Below are positions 1 to 8,916 of a stretch of 64,000 bases of DNA, piece after piece. The DNA is from UBA1952 sp965246855 (lineage in GTDB: Bacteria; Bacteroidota; Bacteroidia; Chitinophagales; Chitinophagaceae): positions 868,001 through 932,000 of the forward strand of contig CBDFFP010000002.1 of NCBI GenBank assembly GCA_965246855.1, given 5' to 3'. How positions within the stretch are numbered: the stretch's first letter is position 1; every line of letters starts with the position of its first letter. The position numbers and the translations under genes are program-made. Below the pieces are notes generated by a model. It saw only the letters and a program-made list of their open reading frames with translations. It was not told the origin of the DNA and searched no databases.

Positions 1-219
1 GTCGGGGCGGGCCAGTTGCGGGCTGCTGGTGTAGAAGCTCTGCGCCTTGTCCACAATCAGTTTGTTTTGCTCGTTGATGCGGCCATACTCTTTGCGCTCT
101 CTCGGCGTAAGGTTCACTGTAAGCGGGGCCATGGTTGCCTCTAAAGCATTAATGGCGTTGGTGATGGCCGTTGCCTGCGCGGTGGTCAGGTGGGTGTTGT
201 TCATGTTAGAGGCGGCCAT
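1..219 (-). CDS. Hypothetical protein, N-terminal part (runs off the window)
   Basis: The first 73 codons of a minus-strand gene are present, beginning MAASNMNNTHLT and reading openly to base 1. The visible part is Ala/Asn/Thr-rich with a charged stretch (LTPRERKEYGRINEQNK), probably helical, and has no signal peptide or membrane segment. I do not recognise a domain. A TATCTTCG -7-like element lies about 37 bases upstream, which supports this start; a second ATG five codons in (base 204) is an alternative. It may belong to the same Bacteroidota family as the decayed gene at 56177-56312, but that is only an impression. Confidence 0.6.
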   Translation of the reverse strand, partial: MAASNMNNTHLTTAQATAITNAINALEATMAPLTVNLTPRERKEYGRINEQNKLIVDKAQSFYTSSPQLARPD

Positions 220-255
220 AGGAGAAGCGTATTCGGTTTTTAAAAGAAACGGGTG

Positions 256-263
256 CGAAGATA
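256..263 (-). promoter_or_regulatory. Bacteroidota-type -7 element for the gene at 1-219
   Basis: On the minus strand the bases read TATCTTCG, one change from TAnnTTTG. It lies 37 bases 5' of the ATG at 219. No convincing -33 TTG was located. Confidence 0.4.
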
Positions 264-455
264 AAAACGGGATTTTGAATGACGCAAGAGGGCAAAAATT
301 TTTTCACAATTTTTTAATTAGGCTAAGCGATAGGTCGATCTTTAAACGTCCCGACTTCTTGCCAGCCTTTCACGCTCCGGTCAGCGACGCACCTGTATTT
401 TGCCCAAAAGGTTAATTCCCCCAAAACCTCAAAACCCTGCCCTCTTTGAATGCCG

Positions 456-463
456 TACTTTCG
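456..463 (+). promoter_or_regulatory. -7 element of the SurA-like gene
   Basis: TACTTTCG, 26 bases before the ATG at 489. It fits the TAnnTT(T/C)G pattern seen upstream of many genes here, and it argues for the 489 start rather than the in-frame ATG at 450, which would lie upstream of the predicted transcript start. Confidence 0.5.
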
Positions 464-488
464 CGGGGCTTTTTATTCCCCTTTTTCA

Positions 489-1859
489 ATGCGTTTTCTG
501 TTTCTGTGGGCCTTGCTGGGCATGGCCGTTCCTGTTTTTTCCCAAGACAAAGCCGCCGCCGATAAAATCATCATGGCCATCGGCAAAAGCCGCATTATCC
601 TCGCCTCGGATTTTGAGGTGGAAGTGGCGCGTCAACGGGCCGACAATCCTGCTTTCAATGACTCTATGCGCTGTATGTTGCTGCAACAAATGGCGCTTCG
701 TAAGCTTTTGGTAGAGCAGGCCGAGCGCGACTCCGTATTGGTTTCTGCCGAAGAAATTGACGCCAATATCGAGAACCGGATGCGCCACTATATCCGCGCC
801 TACGGCTCCAAGGAAAAGCTGGAAGAAGTGGCCGGGAAGACGATTTATCAAATCAAAGAAGATTTTCGAGATGCGATTGGCGAGCAGATGATTGCCGACA
901 AAATGCAGGGCACGCTGATGAACAGCATTCACGTGACGCCCGCCGAAGTGCGTGCCTTCTATGACAAGCAACCCAAAGACAGCCTGCCGTTTTTCCCGGC
1001 AACGGTGGAGATGGGGCAGATTGTGGTTGACCCACCCGTTAGCCCGGAACTGGACGCCTACGCGCGGCAGAAACTGGAGGACATCCGCAACCAGGTGGTG
1101 AAGGAAGGGAAAAGCTTTGAGACGCTGGCGGGCCTGTACAGCGACGACAACAGCGGGCGCGACAACGGCGGCGATTTGGGTACGATGCGGCGCGGCGATT
1201 TTGTACCGGAATTTTCCGCCGCGGCGTGGCGACTGCAAAACGGCGAGGTTTCTCCCATCGTGAAAACGCGCTTTGGCTACCACATTATTCAGATGGTGAG
1301 CCGGCAGGGAGAACAGGCACATTTGCGCCACATTCTCATTCGCCCGGAGCGCAGCAGTGCTGATTTTAAAGCCTCGCTAAGCAAGCTGGACAGCGTGCGC
1401 GCACTCTTGATTACCGGGACGCTGAAGTTCTCGGAAGCCGTGGCGAAATATTCCACCGACGATGCGGCGAAGATGACCGGCGGCATGATTCAGGACCCGA
1501 CGAGCGGCTCTACACGGATGGAAATTGAAAAGCTGGAACCAGTCCTTGCCCTGATGGTGGACAGCCTCGGACCGGGCGCATTTTCGCAGCCGCAGGTCTT
1601 CACCAAAGAGACGGGCGAAAAATCTACGCGCATCGTGTTTATGCGCACCCGCACGGAGCCGCACAAAGCCAACCTGATAGACGACTACGCACGTATTCAG
1701 GACGTGGCGCTGGAGCAGAAAAAGCAGCAGGAAATGGAGAAATGGCTGCAACGCAAACTGCCCACCTATTACATTCGCCTTGCACCCGAATACCGCACCT
1801 GTCCGAGCCTGGAAGCCTGGAGCCGCGCGGATATTTCGGCGGGTGCGACGCGGCGGTAG
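489..1859 (+). CDS. SurA-like periplasmic peptidyl-prolyl isomerase
   Basis: 456 residues: a signal peptide (MRFLFLWALLGMAVPVFSQ), a SurA N-terminal chaperone region (about 30-150) and two parvulin/PpiC-type repeats. The first has GGDLGTMRRGDFVPEF and FGYHIIQM; the second starts near HLRHILIRPERSS and has GGMIQDPTSG. Proteins of this build escort unfolded outer-membrane proteins across the periplasm. The ATG at 489 is preferred over 450 because it begins directly with the signal peptide and follows the -7 box. The length is normal for SurA. It is not next to other outer-membrane assembly genes; a DUF4184 gene follows after 43 bases. Confidence 0.9.
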   Translation: MRFLFLWALLGMAVPVFSQDKAAADKIIMAIGKSRIILASDFEVEVARQRADNPAFNDSMRCMLLQQMALRKLLVEQAERDSVLVSAEEIDANIENRMRHYIRAYGSKEKLEEVAGKTIYQIKEDFRDAIGEQMIADKMQGTLMNSIHVTPAEVRAFYDKQPKDSLPFFPATVEMGQIVVDPPVSPELDAYARQKLEDIRNQVVKEGKSFETLAGLYSDDNSGRDNGGDLGTMRRGDFVPEFSAAAWRLQNGEVSPIVKTRFGYHIIQMVSRQGEQAHLRHILIRPERSSADFKASLSKLDSVRALLITGTLKFSEAVAKYSTDDAAKMTGGMIQDPTSGSTRMEIEKLEPVLALMVDSLGPGAFSQPQVFTKETGEKSTRIVFMRTRTEPHKANLIDDYARIQDVALEQKKQQEMEKWLQRKLPTYYIRLAPEYRTCPSLEAWSRADISAGATRR

Positions 1860-1902
1860 AAGAAAAAACTTTATTGCCAGGCACCTCAAGCCTATATAAA
1901 GA

Positions 1903-2634
1903 ATGCCTTTTACGTTCTCTCATCCCGCCCTCGTCCTTCCGCTGGCTCTTTTGCCCAAGCGCCGGGTTTCGCTGACAGGCCTTGTGATTGGCAGCCTTAC
2001 CCCCGATTTTGAGTATTTTCTGAAAATGCACGTAGGCAGCCAATACAGTCACACACTTAGTGGGTTGTTTTGGTTTGATGTGCCTTTGGGATTGTTGCTC
2101 GCTTTTATTTTCCACCTCCTCATCAGGAATTGTTTTATCGACAATTTGCCTGCGCCCTTATATGCAAGGCTTGTGCCCTACAAAACTTTTAACTGGGGAA
2201 AGCATTTCCGAAAGTATTGGCCTGTGGTGCTTATTTCCCTTCTCGTTGGTGCTGCATCGCATATTTTCTGGGATGGATTTACCCATAAGAGTGGCTTCTT
2301 TGTGCAGACGTTTCCTGTTTTAAAACATAATTTTATTTTTGGGTGGACGGAAGTACGGCCTTTCAAAGTGCTTCAACATGCATCCACGCTCGTTGGAGCG
2401 GGCATCATCGTTTGGGTTATCTACCGGTTGCCCCACCACCAGGCACCTGTCCGAAAGAAGAGTGTTTTGTACTGGCCCGCTGTTTTGGGATTGACGACCC
2501 TTATAGTGACTGCGAGACTTCTGAATGGACTGGCCATTGAGGAACACGGGAACGTTATCGTAACCGGCATTACTGCGGGGCTGCTTTCCCTCATTATAAC
2601 GCCTTTTTTATTGAGGATGCAGAAAGCCTTGTAA
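1903..2634 (+). CDS. DUF4184 family membrane protein
   Basis: 243 residues, starting MPFTFSHPALVLPLA, the typical opening of DUF4184 proteins (PFTxxHPAxxLP). Further conserved-looking features are GSLTPDFEYF near residue 30 and SHIFWDGFTH near 125. About six hydrophobic segments predict an inner-membrane protein. The conserved His/Asp residues recall membrane metal-dependent hydrolases, but no function is established for the family and none is claimed. The ATG is preceded by a short AT-rich leader without Shine-Dalgarno sequence. Confidence 0.85.
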   Translation: MPFTFSHPALVLPLALLPKRRVSLTGLVIGSLTPDFEYFLKMHVGSQYSHTLSGLFWFDVPLGLLLAFIFHLLIRNCFIDNLPAPLYARLVPYKTFNWGKHFRKYWPVVLISLLVGAASHIFWDGFTHKSGFFVQTFPVLKHNFIFGWTEVRPFKVLQHASTLVGAGIIVWVIYRLPHHQAPVRKKSVLYWPAVLGLTTLIVTARLLNGLAIEEHGNVIVTGITAGLLSLIITPFLLRMQKAL

Positions 2635-2689
2635 CACGCAACAGCCGGAGGCGTTGATTTCCCACGAAAAAGCATTTTCTCCGACCAAA

Positions 2690-3676
2690 ATGCACGCTTC
2701 CAAAATTGTGTTCTCCCAAGCGGCAGTCATTCCTTCCCACAAGCGTCGTCGCTGGCTTCGGCGGATAGGCCGGAGTTTGCTAATGTTGTTTCTGCTGCTC
2801 AATACTGTAGCCGCTTTTCATGCGTGGAAGTTCACGCATTTTGCACCGCCAGGAAGTCCGCGTCCGCCCGCACCGGAGGCGATTTCTTTTTCCCAAAAAA
2901 TCAAAGTGCTGTTCACAGGCGTTAGTCCGGTAAAGCCGGTGTCGCACGTTATGCCTTCCTGCGCGTATGAAAACGTGACGCTCCCGGACGGCACAACCGG
3001 CTGGTGGATGCCGGTGGCAGAAGCTAAGGGAACAGTGGTTTTGAGCCACGGCTACGGCGGCGAAAAATCTTCTATGCTCGGCAGCGCGATGGCCTTCCGG
3101 GAATGGGGCTACAACGCCTTTGCGATAGACCTTTCCGGCGCGGGTGCATCGGGCAGCCTGACGACAACAATTGGTTACAAAGAAGCCACGCAGATAGCCG
3201 AAGCAGCGGCTTACGCGCGGGGCCGGCAAGGCGGCAGGTTGTTTCTTTTTGGATGCTCTATGGGCGCGGCGGCCACGATGCGGGCGGTGGCGAATTTGGG
3301 CGTAAAGGCCGATGGCCTTGTATTGGAGTGTCCGTTTGGAACGATGTATGAAACGGTTTGCGGGCGTTTCCGGTTAATAAATATCCCGGAGATACCTATG
3401 GCTGCCCTGCTCACTTTCTGGGGCGGCGCGCTCAATGGCTTCAATGCTTTTAGCCACAACCCGGCAGATTACGCGCAGAAAATTTCCTGTCCGGTGCTTC
3501 TGATTCACGGCGCGAAAGATCACTTGGTGAGCAAGGCTGAAATACAGCATATCTACCAAAATCTACGTGGCCCAAAGGCGCTTCTGGAATGTCCCGAAAC
3601 AGGTCATGTTGGTTTTCTAAGCACTTGCACAGAAGCGTGGAAAACTGCAATGAGAAATTTTATAGCGCAGTACTGA
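2690..3676 (+). CDS. Alpha/beta hydrolase, membrane-anchored
   Basis: 328 residues. An N-terminal hydrophobic segment (LLMLFLLLNTVAAFHAW, about 25-41) anchors or exports the protein. The hydrolase fold follows: VVLSHGYGGEKSSM (oxyanion region), nucleophile elbow FGCSMGAA (Ser in GxSxG), acid in HGAKDHLV and catalytic His in ETGHVGF. The order Ser-Asp-His is canonical, resembling the YqkD/BAAT-like serine hydrolases. The substrate is unknown. The ATG at 2690 is chosen; the reading frame also opens at a TTG at 2654 but without supporting signals. Confidence 0.85.
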   Translation: MHASKIVFSQAAVIPSHKRRRWLRRIGRSLLMLFLLLNTVAAFHAWKFTHFAPPGSPRPPAPEAISFSQKIKVLFTGVSPVKPVSHVMPSCAYENVTLPDGTTGWWMPVAEAKGTVVLSHGYGGEKSSMLGSAMAFREWGYNAFAIDLSGAGASGSLTTTIGYKEATQIAEAAAYARGRQGGRLFLFGCSMGAAATMRAVANLGVKADGLVLECPFGTMYETVCGRFRLINIPEIPMAALLTFWGGALNGFNAFSHNPADYAQKISCPVLLIHGAKDHLVSKAEIQHIYQNLRGPKALLECPETGHVGFLSTCTEAWKTAMRNFIAQY

Positions 3677-3702
3677 TGAGGCACAGGAAGAAAGATTTCC
3701 CC

Positions 3703-3710
3703 TATTTTTG
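3703..3710 (+). promoter_or_regulatory. -7-like element without an assigned gene
   Basis: TATTTTTG matches TAnnTTTG exactly. It lies 80-90 bases before the possible small membrane ORF, so it may drive a short transcript in this otherwise empty stretch. Confidence 0.35.
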
Positions 3711-3788
3711 ACTCCCCCAAACACTTGTCTCCTGCGCACCGAAGCTTTTAGAAAATGATTTCTTCTGCTGTTTGCTACGGCGCTGATA

Positions 3789-3950
3789 ATGGCGGCCTGC
3801 TATTGGCTTGTTATCTTGTTTGGCGGTTCGTCTGCTACGGCGTGGCGCATAAGTGTTGTTACAGGAAGCTCCGGCTTGGGAGCGGAATTGTTTTCCTCTT
3901 TCCTTAAAAAGAAAGGCTTTTGGAAAACGAAAGACACAGCGTCTTCTTAA
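3789..3950 (+). CDS. Possible small membrane or lipoprotein-like peptide
   Basis: An ATG-initiated 53-residue frame (MAACYWLVILFGGSS...). The same frame continues upstream as FLLLFATALIMAAC, which resembles a lipoprotein signal with a lipobox, but an in-frame TGA stands right before it and no ATG precedes. This could be a decayed or frameshifted small lipoprotein gene, or chance. An overlapping ATG at 3754 opens a different 50-codon frame. Confidence 0.25.
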   Translation: MAACYWLVILFGGSSATAWRISVVTGSSGLGAELFSSFLKKKGFWKTKDTASS

Positions 3951-3987
3951 AAGCTTACCGCCGCTATACAGAAGATACGCTTTTCAG

Positions 3988-4009
3988 GAGACGCGATTTA
4001 TCGCGTCTC
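3988..4009. repeat. Short palindromic hairpin, GAGACGCGA type
   Basis: Nine-base arms (GAGACGCGA / TCGCGTCTC) around a TTTA loop, followed by TACGG. The outer bases match those of the hairpin at 59639-59667 (GAGACGC...GCGTCTCTACGG), so both look like members of one dispersed family. It lies 10 bases from the stop codon of the ABC ATPase gene and may act as its terminator. Confidence 0.6.
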
Positions 4010-4019
4010 TACGGCATAA

Positions 4020-4709
4020 TCAATCCTTTCTCTGGTCGCTTTCCACCACGCCATCGCGGATGCGGACGATACGGCGCGTGCGCTCGGCAATGTCTTCTTC
4101 GTGGGTGACGAGGACAACCGTATTTCCGCCCGCATGGATGGCGCTGAATAGCTCCATGATTTCAATGCTCGTTTTAGTGTCCAAGTTTCCGGTTGGCTCG
4201 TCGGCGAGGATAAGGGCCGGATTGTTGATAAGCGCGCGGGCGATGGCTACGCGCTGGCTTTGTCCGCCGGAAAGCTCGTTGGGCCGGTGGTGCGCGCGTT
4301 CCGCCAATCCTACTTTGAAAAGTCCTTCCCGCGCCCGTGCTTCGCGCTCTTTGGCGTTCACGCCGGCGTAGAGGAGCGGCACGGCCACATTCTCCCAAGC
4401 AGAAAGACGCGGCAGCAAATTGAACTGCTGAAACACAAACCCGATTTCGCGGTTGCGGATAGCAGCCAGTTCATCGTCCACCAGTGTTTTTACGGGTTGT
4501 CCGTTGAGGATGTAGGTTCCGGCTTCGGGCGTGTCGAGGCAGCCGATGATGTTCATCAGCGTGCTTTTTCCGGAGCCGGAAGGCCCCATGAGCGCCACAT
4601 ATTCCCCCCGCTCAATCGTGAGGTCAATGCCCTTTAGCACTTGCAGCGTCTGGCTGCCCATGACGTAGGATTTTTCAATGCCGGAGAGGGAGATGACGGA
4701 AGACAGCAT
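4020..4709 (-). CDS. ABC transporter ATP-binding protein, LolD/MacB type
   Basis: 229 residues with a complete nucleotide-binding domain: Walker A GPSGSGKST, Q-loop FVFQQFNLLPRLSAWENV, signature LSGGQSQRVAIARAL, Walker B ALILADEPTGNLD and switch His in VLVTHEED. The FNLLPRLSAWENV Q-loop and DEPTGNLD belong to the LolD/MacB/FtsE group, which powers lipoprotein release or efflux. No permease gene is adjacent, so the partner is encoded elsewhere. The ATG at 4709 is preferred over a TTG three codons upstream. Confidence 0.9.
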   Translation of the reverse strand: MLSSVISLSGIEKSYVMGSQTLQVLKGIDLTIERGEYVALMGPSGSGKSTLMNIIGCLDTPEAGTYILNGQPVKTLVDDELAAIRNREIGFVFQQFNLLPRLSAWENVAVPLLYAGVNAKEREARAREGLFKVGLAERAHHRPNELSGGQSQRVAIARALINNPALILADEPTGNLDTKTSIEIMELFSAIHAGGNTVVLVTHEEDIAERTRRIVRIRDGVVESDQRKD

Positions 4710-4823
4710 AGCTTTCAAAGGGAGAATAACAAAAGCAAAGGTTGGAAAAATAAAAGCGCCAAACGCACGGCAGAAATTTCTTTAAAAAGCAGCATAATGC
4801 TTTTCGGTCGATAGCATTAAATA

Positions 4824-4853
4824 AAAAAACCACCTTAAAAAAGGTGGTTTTTA
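4824..4853. terminator. Bidirectional intrinsic terminator
   Basis: AAACCACCTT pairs with AAGGTGGTTT around a short A-rich loop, with T-runs on both strands. It lies 33 bases beyond the stop of the minus-strand lipoprotein gene (4886-5197), its likely client. Confidence 0.8.
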
Positions 4854-4885
4854 CTTTCTGAGAGAAGAAAGATTAGAAGAGAGAA

Positions 4886-5197
4886 TTAGTTGGTCTTTTT
4901 CTCGGTAGACTTGGTCTCTTTAGTAGTAGAGTGATGAGCAGCACCTGTGTGACCTTCTTCTGTGTGCATAGAAGTGGTTGTAGTAGCAGAGCCGGCAGGA
5001 GTCATCGTGCTCATGCTGTCTGTATTTGTAGCAGCAGGAGCAGCCATAACTGTGTCTGTTACGACAGTTGTTGCTTCAGGAGCCATCACTGTAGAATCTG
5101 TAGTTACAGTTGTGCTTTCCTCTGTTTTGTTGCCGGAGCAAGAAGTTGCGAAAACGCCGAGAGCCAGAGCGAGGATGCTGAATTTTACCAGTTTCAT
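4886..5197 (-). CDS. Small Thr/Ser-rich lipoprotein
   Basis: 103 residues. The N-terminus MKLVKFSILALALGVFATSC is a lipoprotein signal ending in a lipobox (ATSC, acylated Cys at 20). The rest is low-complexity Thr/Ser/Ala/Glu with repeated TTVVTD and TVMAP elements and His residues in the tail. No domain is recognisable; it is probably an unstructured envelope lipoprotein. The frame opens well upstream, but only the ATG at 5197 gives a signal peptide. Transcription should end at the hairpin at 4824-4853. Confidence 0.8.
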   Translation of the reverse strand: MKLVKFSILALALGVFATSCSGNKTEESTTVTTDSTVMAPEATTVVTDTVMAAPAATNTDSMSTMTPAGSATTTTSMHTEEGHTGAAHHSTTKETKSTEKKTN

Positions 5198-5356
5198 GGT
5201 TTGTTTTTTTTGAGAAAAAAGATTGGAATTGCTGTTTATCTCCAAAGGGGAAAAAGGTAACCTCGCTAAAATAAAAACTTTTATTCTTAATTTGTTTTGC
5301 ATCGCCGGTACAATTCTTTTTCTTTTGGAAAAGCTTTTCTCCCTGCCTCTTTCCAC

Positions 5357-5761
5357 ATGCCACTTTCTGAAACACTCGCCCACCTGTTTCTGATTCCGTT
5401 AGCCATCGCCTGCGTGGCATGGACGGTTACACACGAAGAGATTTTCCGGGAGCCACGCGAATGGTGTGCCGATAAATCCAAAGTATGCAAATGGCTACTG
5501 CAACGCAAGTTCTTCTATCTTTTCACCTGCGAATACTGCTTTAGCCACTATGTAACGGCAATCTTCTTGTTTATAACCCGATACCAACTGTTTTACCCTG
5601 GTTGGCGTGGCTATGTGTTGGCAGGCTTTTCCTGGATATGGATTGCCAATACATACATGTCTTTATTTGGCTTATTGCGCCAAGGATTGAAGCTGGAACG
5701 TATTGAAGCAGAGATAAAAAATATAGAGTATAAAGAAATTAAGGAGGAAATAAAAACTTAA
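5357..5761 (+). CDS. Membrane protein with a CxxC motif, DUF1360-like
   Basis: 134 residues with two or three membrane segments (FLIPLAIACVAWTV; VTAIFLFITRYQLF; VLAGFSWIWIANTY) and a CEYCFSHYVTA motif after the first. A CxxC motif followed by a membrane helix resembles DUF1360 proteins, a tentative match. The C-terminus is a charged, probably coiled helix (ERIEAEIKNIEYKEIKEEIK). The ATG at 5357 is chosen; the upstream TTG at 5297 would add 20 unlikely residues. Function unknown. Confidence 0.7.
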   Translation: MPLSETLAHLFLIPLAIACVAWTVTHEEIFREPREWCADKSKVCKWLLQRKFFYLFTCEYCFSHYVTAIFLFITRYQLFYPGWRGYVLAGFSWIWIANTYMSLFGLLRQGLKLERIEAEIKNIEYKEIKEEIKT

Positions 5762-5825
5762 ACGCTCTTGAAAGCGCCCCAAAAATTTTACACGACCTGT
5801 AAGAATTATCCCCGTATGAACTTCT

Positions 5826-5833
5826 TACTTTTG
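5826..5833 (+). promoter_or_regulatory. -7 element of the Ig-like T9SS gene
   Basis: TACTTTTG, an exact match to TAnnTTTG, 28 bases before the ATG at 5854. Confidence 0.55.
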
Positions 5834-5853
5834 AAAGACGTTTAAGAGATACA

Positions 5854-7363
5854 ATGCCAACACGACTCCTCCTCTATAAAGCTGTTTTTCTGCTGGGCCT
5901 TTTTGGGTGGAATGTGCCTTCCTGCTTTGCACAAATCACACCGACTATTACCGCAAGCGGCCCAACCGCTATTTGCAACGGGGACTCGGTTGTGCTTACC
6001 GCCGCGCCGCAAGCGGCCTCTTATAGCTATCTGTGGCTGCGCGGAACTTCCGTTATCATTGGTGCCAACGGCCCGGCCTTTATCGCCAAAACAGCCGGCA
6101 CCTATAAAGTCATCATCAATTCCCCCCGGACGCTCCGATACTTTGGCAATGGGTACTGTAGTGACTGTAAAGCCTTTTGTACCCACTGTTACACCTGCCG
6201 GGCCTACTAATTTCTGCCCCGGAACAGACAGCATTACACTTAGTGGCCCGGCCAGCGGTTATACCTATCAGTGGCTGCTGAACAATGCTCCAATTACAGG
6301 CGCTACGTCGGCCAGTTACGTCATTAAAAATCCGGGCATTTACAGCGTGCTGCTTACCAATACGGCCAACAGTTGCAGCGACACTTCCACGCCCCGGAAT
6401 GTGCAGGTTTTTTCCACGCCGCCTACGGTAAGTCTTTCGCCCGCCGGGAGTGCCACTATTTGTTCCAACGATTCGCTTCTGCTGCAAGCGGTTTCGGCTA
6501 CAGGTGTCCTGCAGGGACAGTGGTTTCTCAACAACACGATTATTCCCGGTGCTACAGCCGGACGCTACGGTGCCCGCACTTTCTCCGGCGAATACCGCGT
6601 GCGGATTCTGGACAACAACGGCTGTCAAAGCGATACGAGCGCGCCGGTAACCGTCCTGGTTAATCCCTCCCCCACGGCCAATATTGCGTACGCTGGCGGA
6701 CTCAGTTTTTGTCAGGGAAGCTCTCTTGTGCTGAACACGCAGACCGAAGCGGGAAATGCCATTCAGTGGAGCATCAACGGCTTGCTAAACCCGCAGGACA
6801 ACGCGCCGATTAAAACCGTCTCTACGTCTGGTACGTTCCGCATCAAAACCAGCAACTCCTACGGCTGCTCGACCCTTTCTGCACCGGTTACGGTTACCGT
6901 GTTCCCTTCGCCGCAACCCGTTATTACCCGTACCGGACTCACGTTGCGTGTCTCCAATAGTCAGCAATTCAACTACCAATGGTATAAGGACGGCATACCC
7001 ATCCCGAATGAACTTTATCGCTCTTATACAGTTACGGCAATTGGCTCCTACTACGTGCTGGTAACCGATGCCAATGGCTGTGTAGGAAACAGCGCGACGG
7101 AATTTTTCAACACTACTGGCGTAAACGATGTGTCGGCAGACGAGATAAAGCTCTATCCCAATCCGGCAACAACGGTGCTCAAAATTGCTGCGCCTGTGCG
7201 GGTGAATGCCTCACTACGCGACCTGGCCGGACGGGAATTGCTGCGTGTGGAAAATGCGCACGAAATAGAACTTTCCGCGTTGAGCGAAGGCGTGTATTTC
7301 GTGCAGCTTACGGATGAAAAAGGCGTGTTGTTGAAGGTAGAAAAGATCTTCCGGCGGCGGTAA
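5854..7363 (+). pseudogene. Ig-like repeat protein with T9SS sorting domain, frameshifted
   Basis: Two overlapping frames encode one protein. The first (ATG 5854) gives a signal peptide (LLGLFGWNVPSCFAQ) and the start of an Ig-like repeat, then breaks at GTYKVIINS; the second resumes with the expected sequence and runs to 7363. Removing one C from the six-C run at 6122-6127 restores a continuous frame (IINSPGRSDTLAMGTV). The mature product would have about five Ig/PKD-like repeats, each with a Cys, a Tx(C/S)xGDS-type strand and YxWxxNxxxI, and then a type A T9SS domain (LYPNPATTVLKIAAP ... GVYFVQLTDEKG). It would be a surface or secreted protein. The cause may be a real mutation, phase variation or a sequencing error. 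Confidence 0.8.
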
Positions 7364-7380
7364 AAAAGGAATTCTTTTTT

Positions 7381-8115
7381 GTGCGCTATTACGGCCTTGT
7401 TGGCTATCCGCTTCACCACTCTTTCTCGCCTGGTTTTTTTGAAAAGAAATTCCGGGAAGAAGGCATCCAAGATGCTTCCTACACCGCTTTTCCGCTGCCG
7501 GAAATAGAGGATTTGCCCGCGTTGATTCTGGAAGAAAATCTCCTTGGACTCAACGTTACGATTCCGCACAAGGAGGCCGCCCTACCCTTTCTTCATCACC
7601 TGGATACACACGCCGCAGCCATTGGCGCAGTGAACTGCATTTCCATTTCCTCCGGCGTTCTTACCGGCTACAATACCGATTGGACAGGGTTCCGGGAAAG
7701 CTTGTTGGATTGGCTTTTCCCGCTTCCAAAAAGCGCGCTGATCCTCGGCACCGGTGGCGCTTCCAAAGCTGTAGCTTATGCGCTTCAAAGCCTCGGCATT
7801 CCGCATCGTTTTGTTTCCCGGATGACTTTGGATAATGCGCTCCGCTATGAGGATTTGACAGCAGAAATCCTGCGCCAATTTCCCTTAATCATCAACACAA
7901 CACCACTTGGCACCTGGCCCGATGTTTCCTCAAAACCACCTTTAGACTATAATCTCCTTACGAGCGGAAATACGCTTTACGATTTGGTGTACAATCCTGG
8001 AATTACGGCGTTTCTGGAAGAAGGAATTCGGAGAGATTGCCGCGTGAAAAACGGCCTTCAGATGCTTTGCATTCAGGCGGAAGAAAGCTTCAAAATCTGG
8101 CAGCAGAAACTGTAG
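7381..8115 (+). CDS. aroE: Shikimate dehydrogenase
   Basis: 244 residues starting at a GTG (VRYYGLVGYPLHHSFSP). It reduces 3-dehydroshikimate to shikimate with NADPH in the aromatic pathway. Diagnostic motifs are the substrate-binding SFSP and NVTIPHKEA (catalytic Lys), NTDW, the NADP-binding GTGGASKAV, NTTPLGTWP, YNPGITAFL and the C-terminal NGLQMLCIQAEESF. Length is typical. It starts 17 bases after the Ig-like gene; DAHP synthase-chorismate mutase is encoded at 33.6 kb, so the pathway genes are scattered. Confidence 0.93.
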   Translation: MRYYGLVGYPLHHSFSPGFFEKKFREEGIQDASYTAFPLPEIEDLPALILEENLLGLNVTIPHKEAALPFLHHLDTHAAAIGAVNCISISSGVLTGYNTDWTGFRESLLDWLFPLPKSALILGTGGASKAVAYALQSLGIPHRFVSRMTLDNALRYEDLTAEILRQFPLIINTTPLGTWPDVSSKPPLDYNLLTSGNTLYDLVYNPGITAFLEEGIRRDCRVKNGLQMLCIQAEESFKIWQQKL

Positions 8116-8198
8116 CTTCTTTCCCTTTTCTCTACAGATTTGCACCTGTTTTTCTGCCATTCGGTATAAGCTTCGTCTGAGTCGGAATTACTTGCAAA

Positions 8199-8906
8199 AT
8201 GCATTCTTCATCCCCGCCACCCATGAATATCCTTCTTATAGAGGACGAGCCTAAAATCGTGGCTTTTATCCGGCAATGTCTGGAAGAGGCCGGCATGAGC
8301 GTGACCTGCGCTTACGATGGCCCCACCGGCCTTGCAGCGGCGCTGTCGCAACCTTACAACCTCATCCTGCTTGACGTAATGCTGCCTCATTTGAACGGGC
8401 GGGAAGTCGTGCGCACGCTACGTCAGAAAGGTGTTGGAACACCAGTGCTCATGCTCTCCGCATTGGGCGGAGTGGAAGACCGCGTGCAGGGCCTCGACGA
8501 AGGCGCGGACGACTATCTGGTGAAGCCTTTTCACACCAAAGAACTGCTGGCCCGCATGGGCGCGCTCACCCGCCGGGGCGGCAACAGCAGCGGACTGCCG
8601 CCGCAAAACGAAGTGCTCACTTTCTGCGACGTACAGGTGGATGTATCGGGCAAAACGGTGCGGCGCGACGGCAGGGAAATTCGTCTGACTGCCAAGGAAT
8701 TTGCGCTGCTGGAGCTGTTCATCAGAAACACAGGCCGTGTTCTTTCCCGCCGCCAAATCGGCGAGCGCGTGTGGGGCGAAGATTTCGATCCCAACAGCAA
8801 CGTCATTGACGTGTACGTAAACTACCTGCGCAACAAACTGGAGAAAGGTTTTGAAGGAAAAATCCTTCAGACTGTTGTAGGCAGCGGCTATGTGATGAAG
8901 CAATGA
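8199..8906 (+). CDS. OmpR-family response regulator, orphan
   Basis: 235 residues (227 from the second Met at 8223, which gives the canonical MNILLIEDEPKIVAF and may be the true start). The receiver domain has the acidic pair ED, phospho-acceptor Asp in LILLDVMLPHLNG, the switch SALG and Lys in YLVKPF. A winged-helix domain follows (REIRLTAKEFALLELF ... VIDVYVNYLRNKLEKGF), typical of OmpR/PhoB activators. No histidine kinase is adjacent; the next gene, recR, converges. The partner and regulon are unknown. Confidence 0.9.
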   Translation: MHSSSPPPMNILLIEDEPKIVAFIRQCLEEAGMSVTCAYDGPTGLAAALSQPYNLILLDVMLPHLNGREVVRTLRQKGVGTPVLMLSALGGVEDRVQGLDEGADDYLVKPFHTKELLARMGALTRRGGNSSGLPPQNEVLTFCDVQVDVSGKTVRRDGREIRLTAKEFALLELFIRNTGRVLSRRQIGERVWGEDFDPNSNVIDVYVNYLRNKLEKGFEGKILQTVVGSGYVMKQ

Positions 8907-8916
8907 ACACGCCGGT

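Larger units (their letters stand above)
3677..4019. other. Gene-poor region with a promoter-like box and a possible small ORF
   Basis: No established gene. It holds a TATTTTTG box (3703-3710), a possible 53-codon ORF (3789-3950) and a short perfect hairpin (3988-4009). The flanking genes converge on it (hydrolase ends at 3676, ABC ATPase ends at 4020). Confidence 0.6.
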
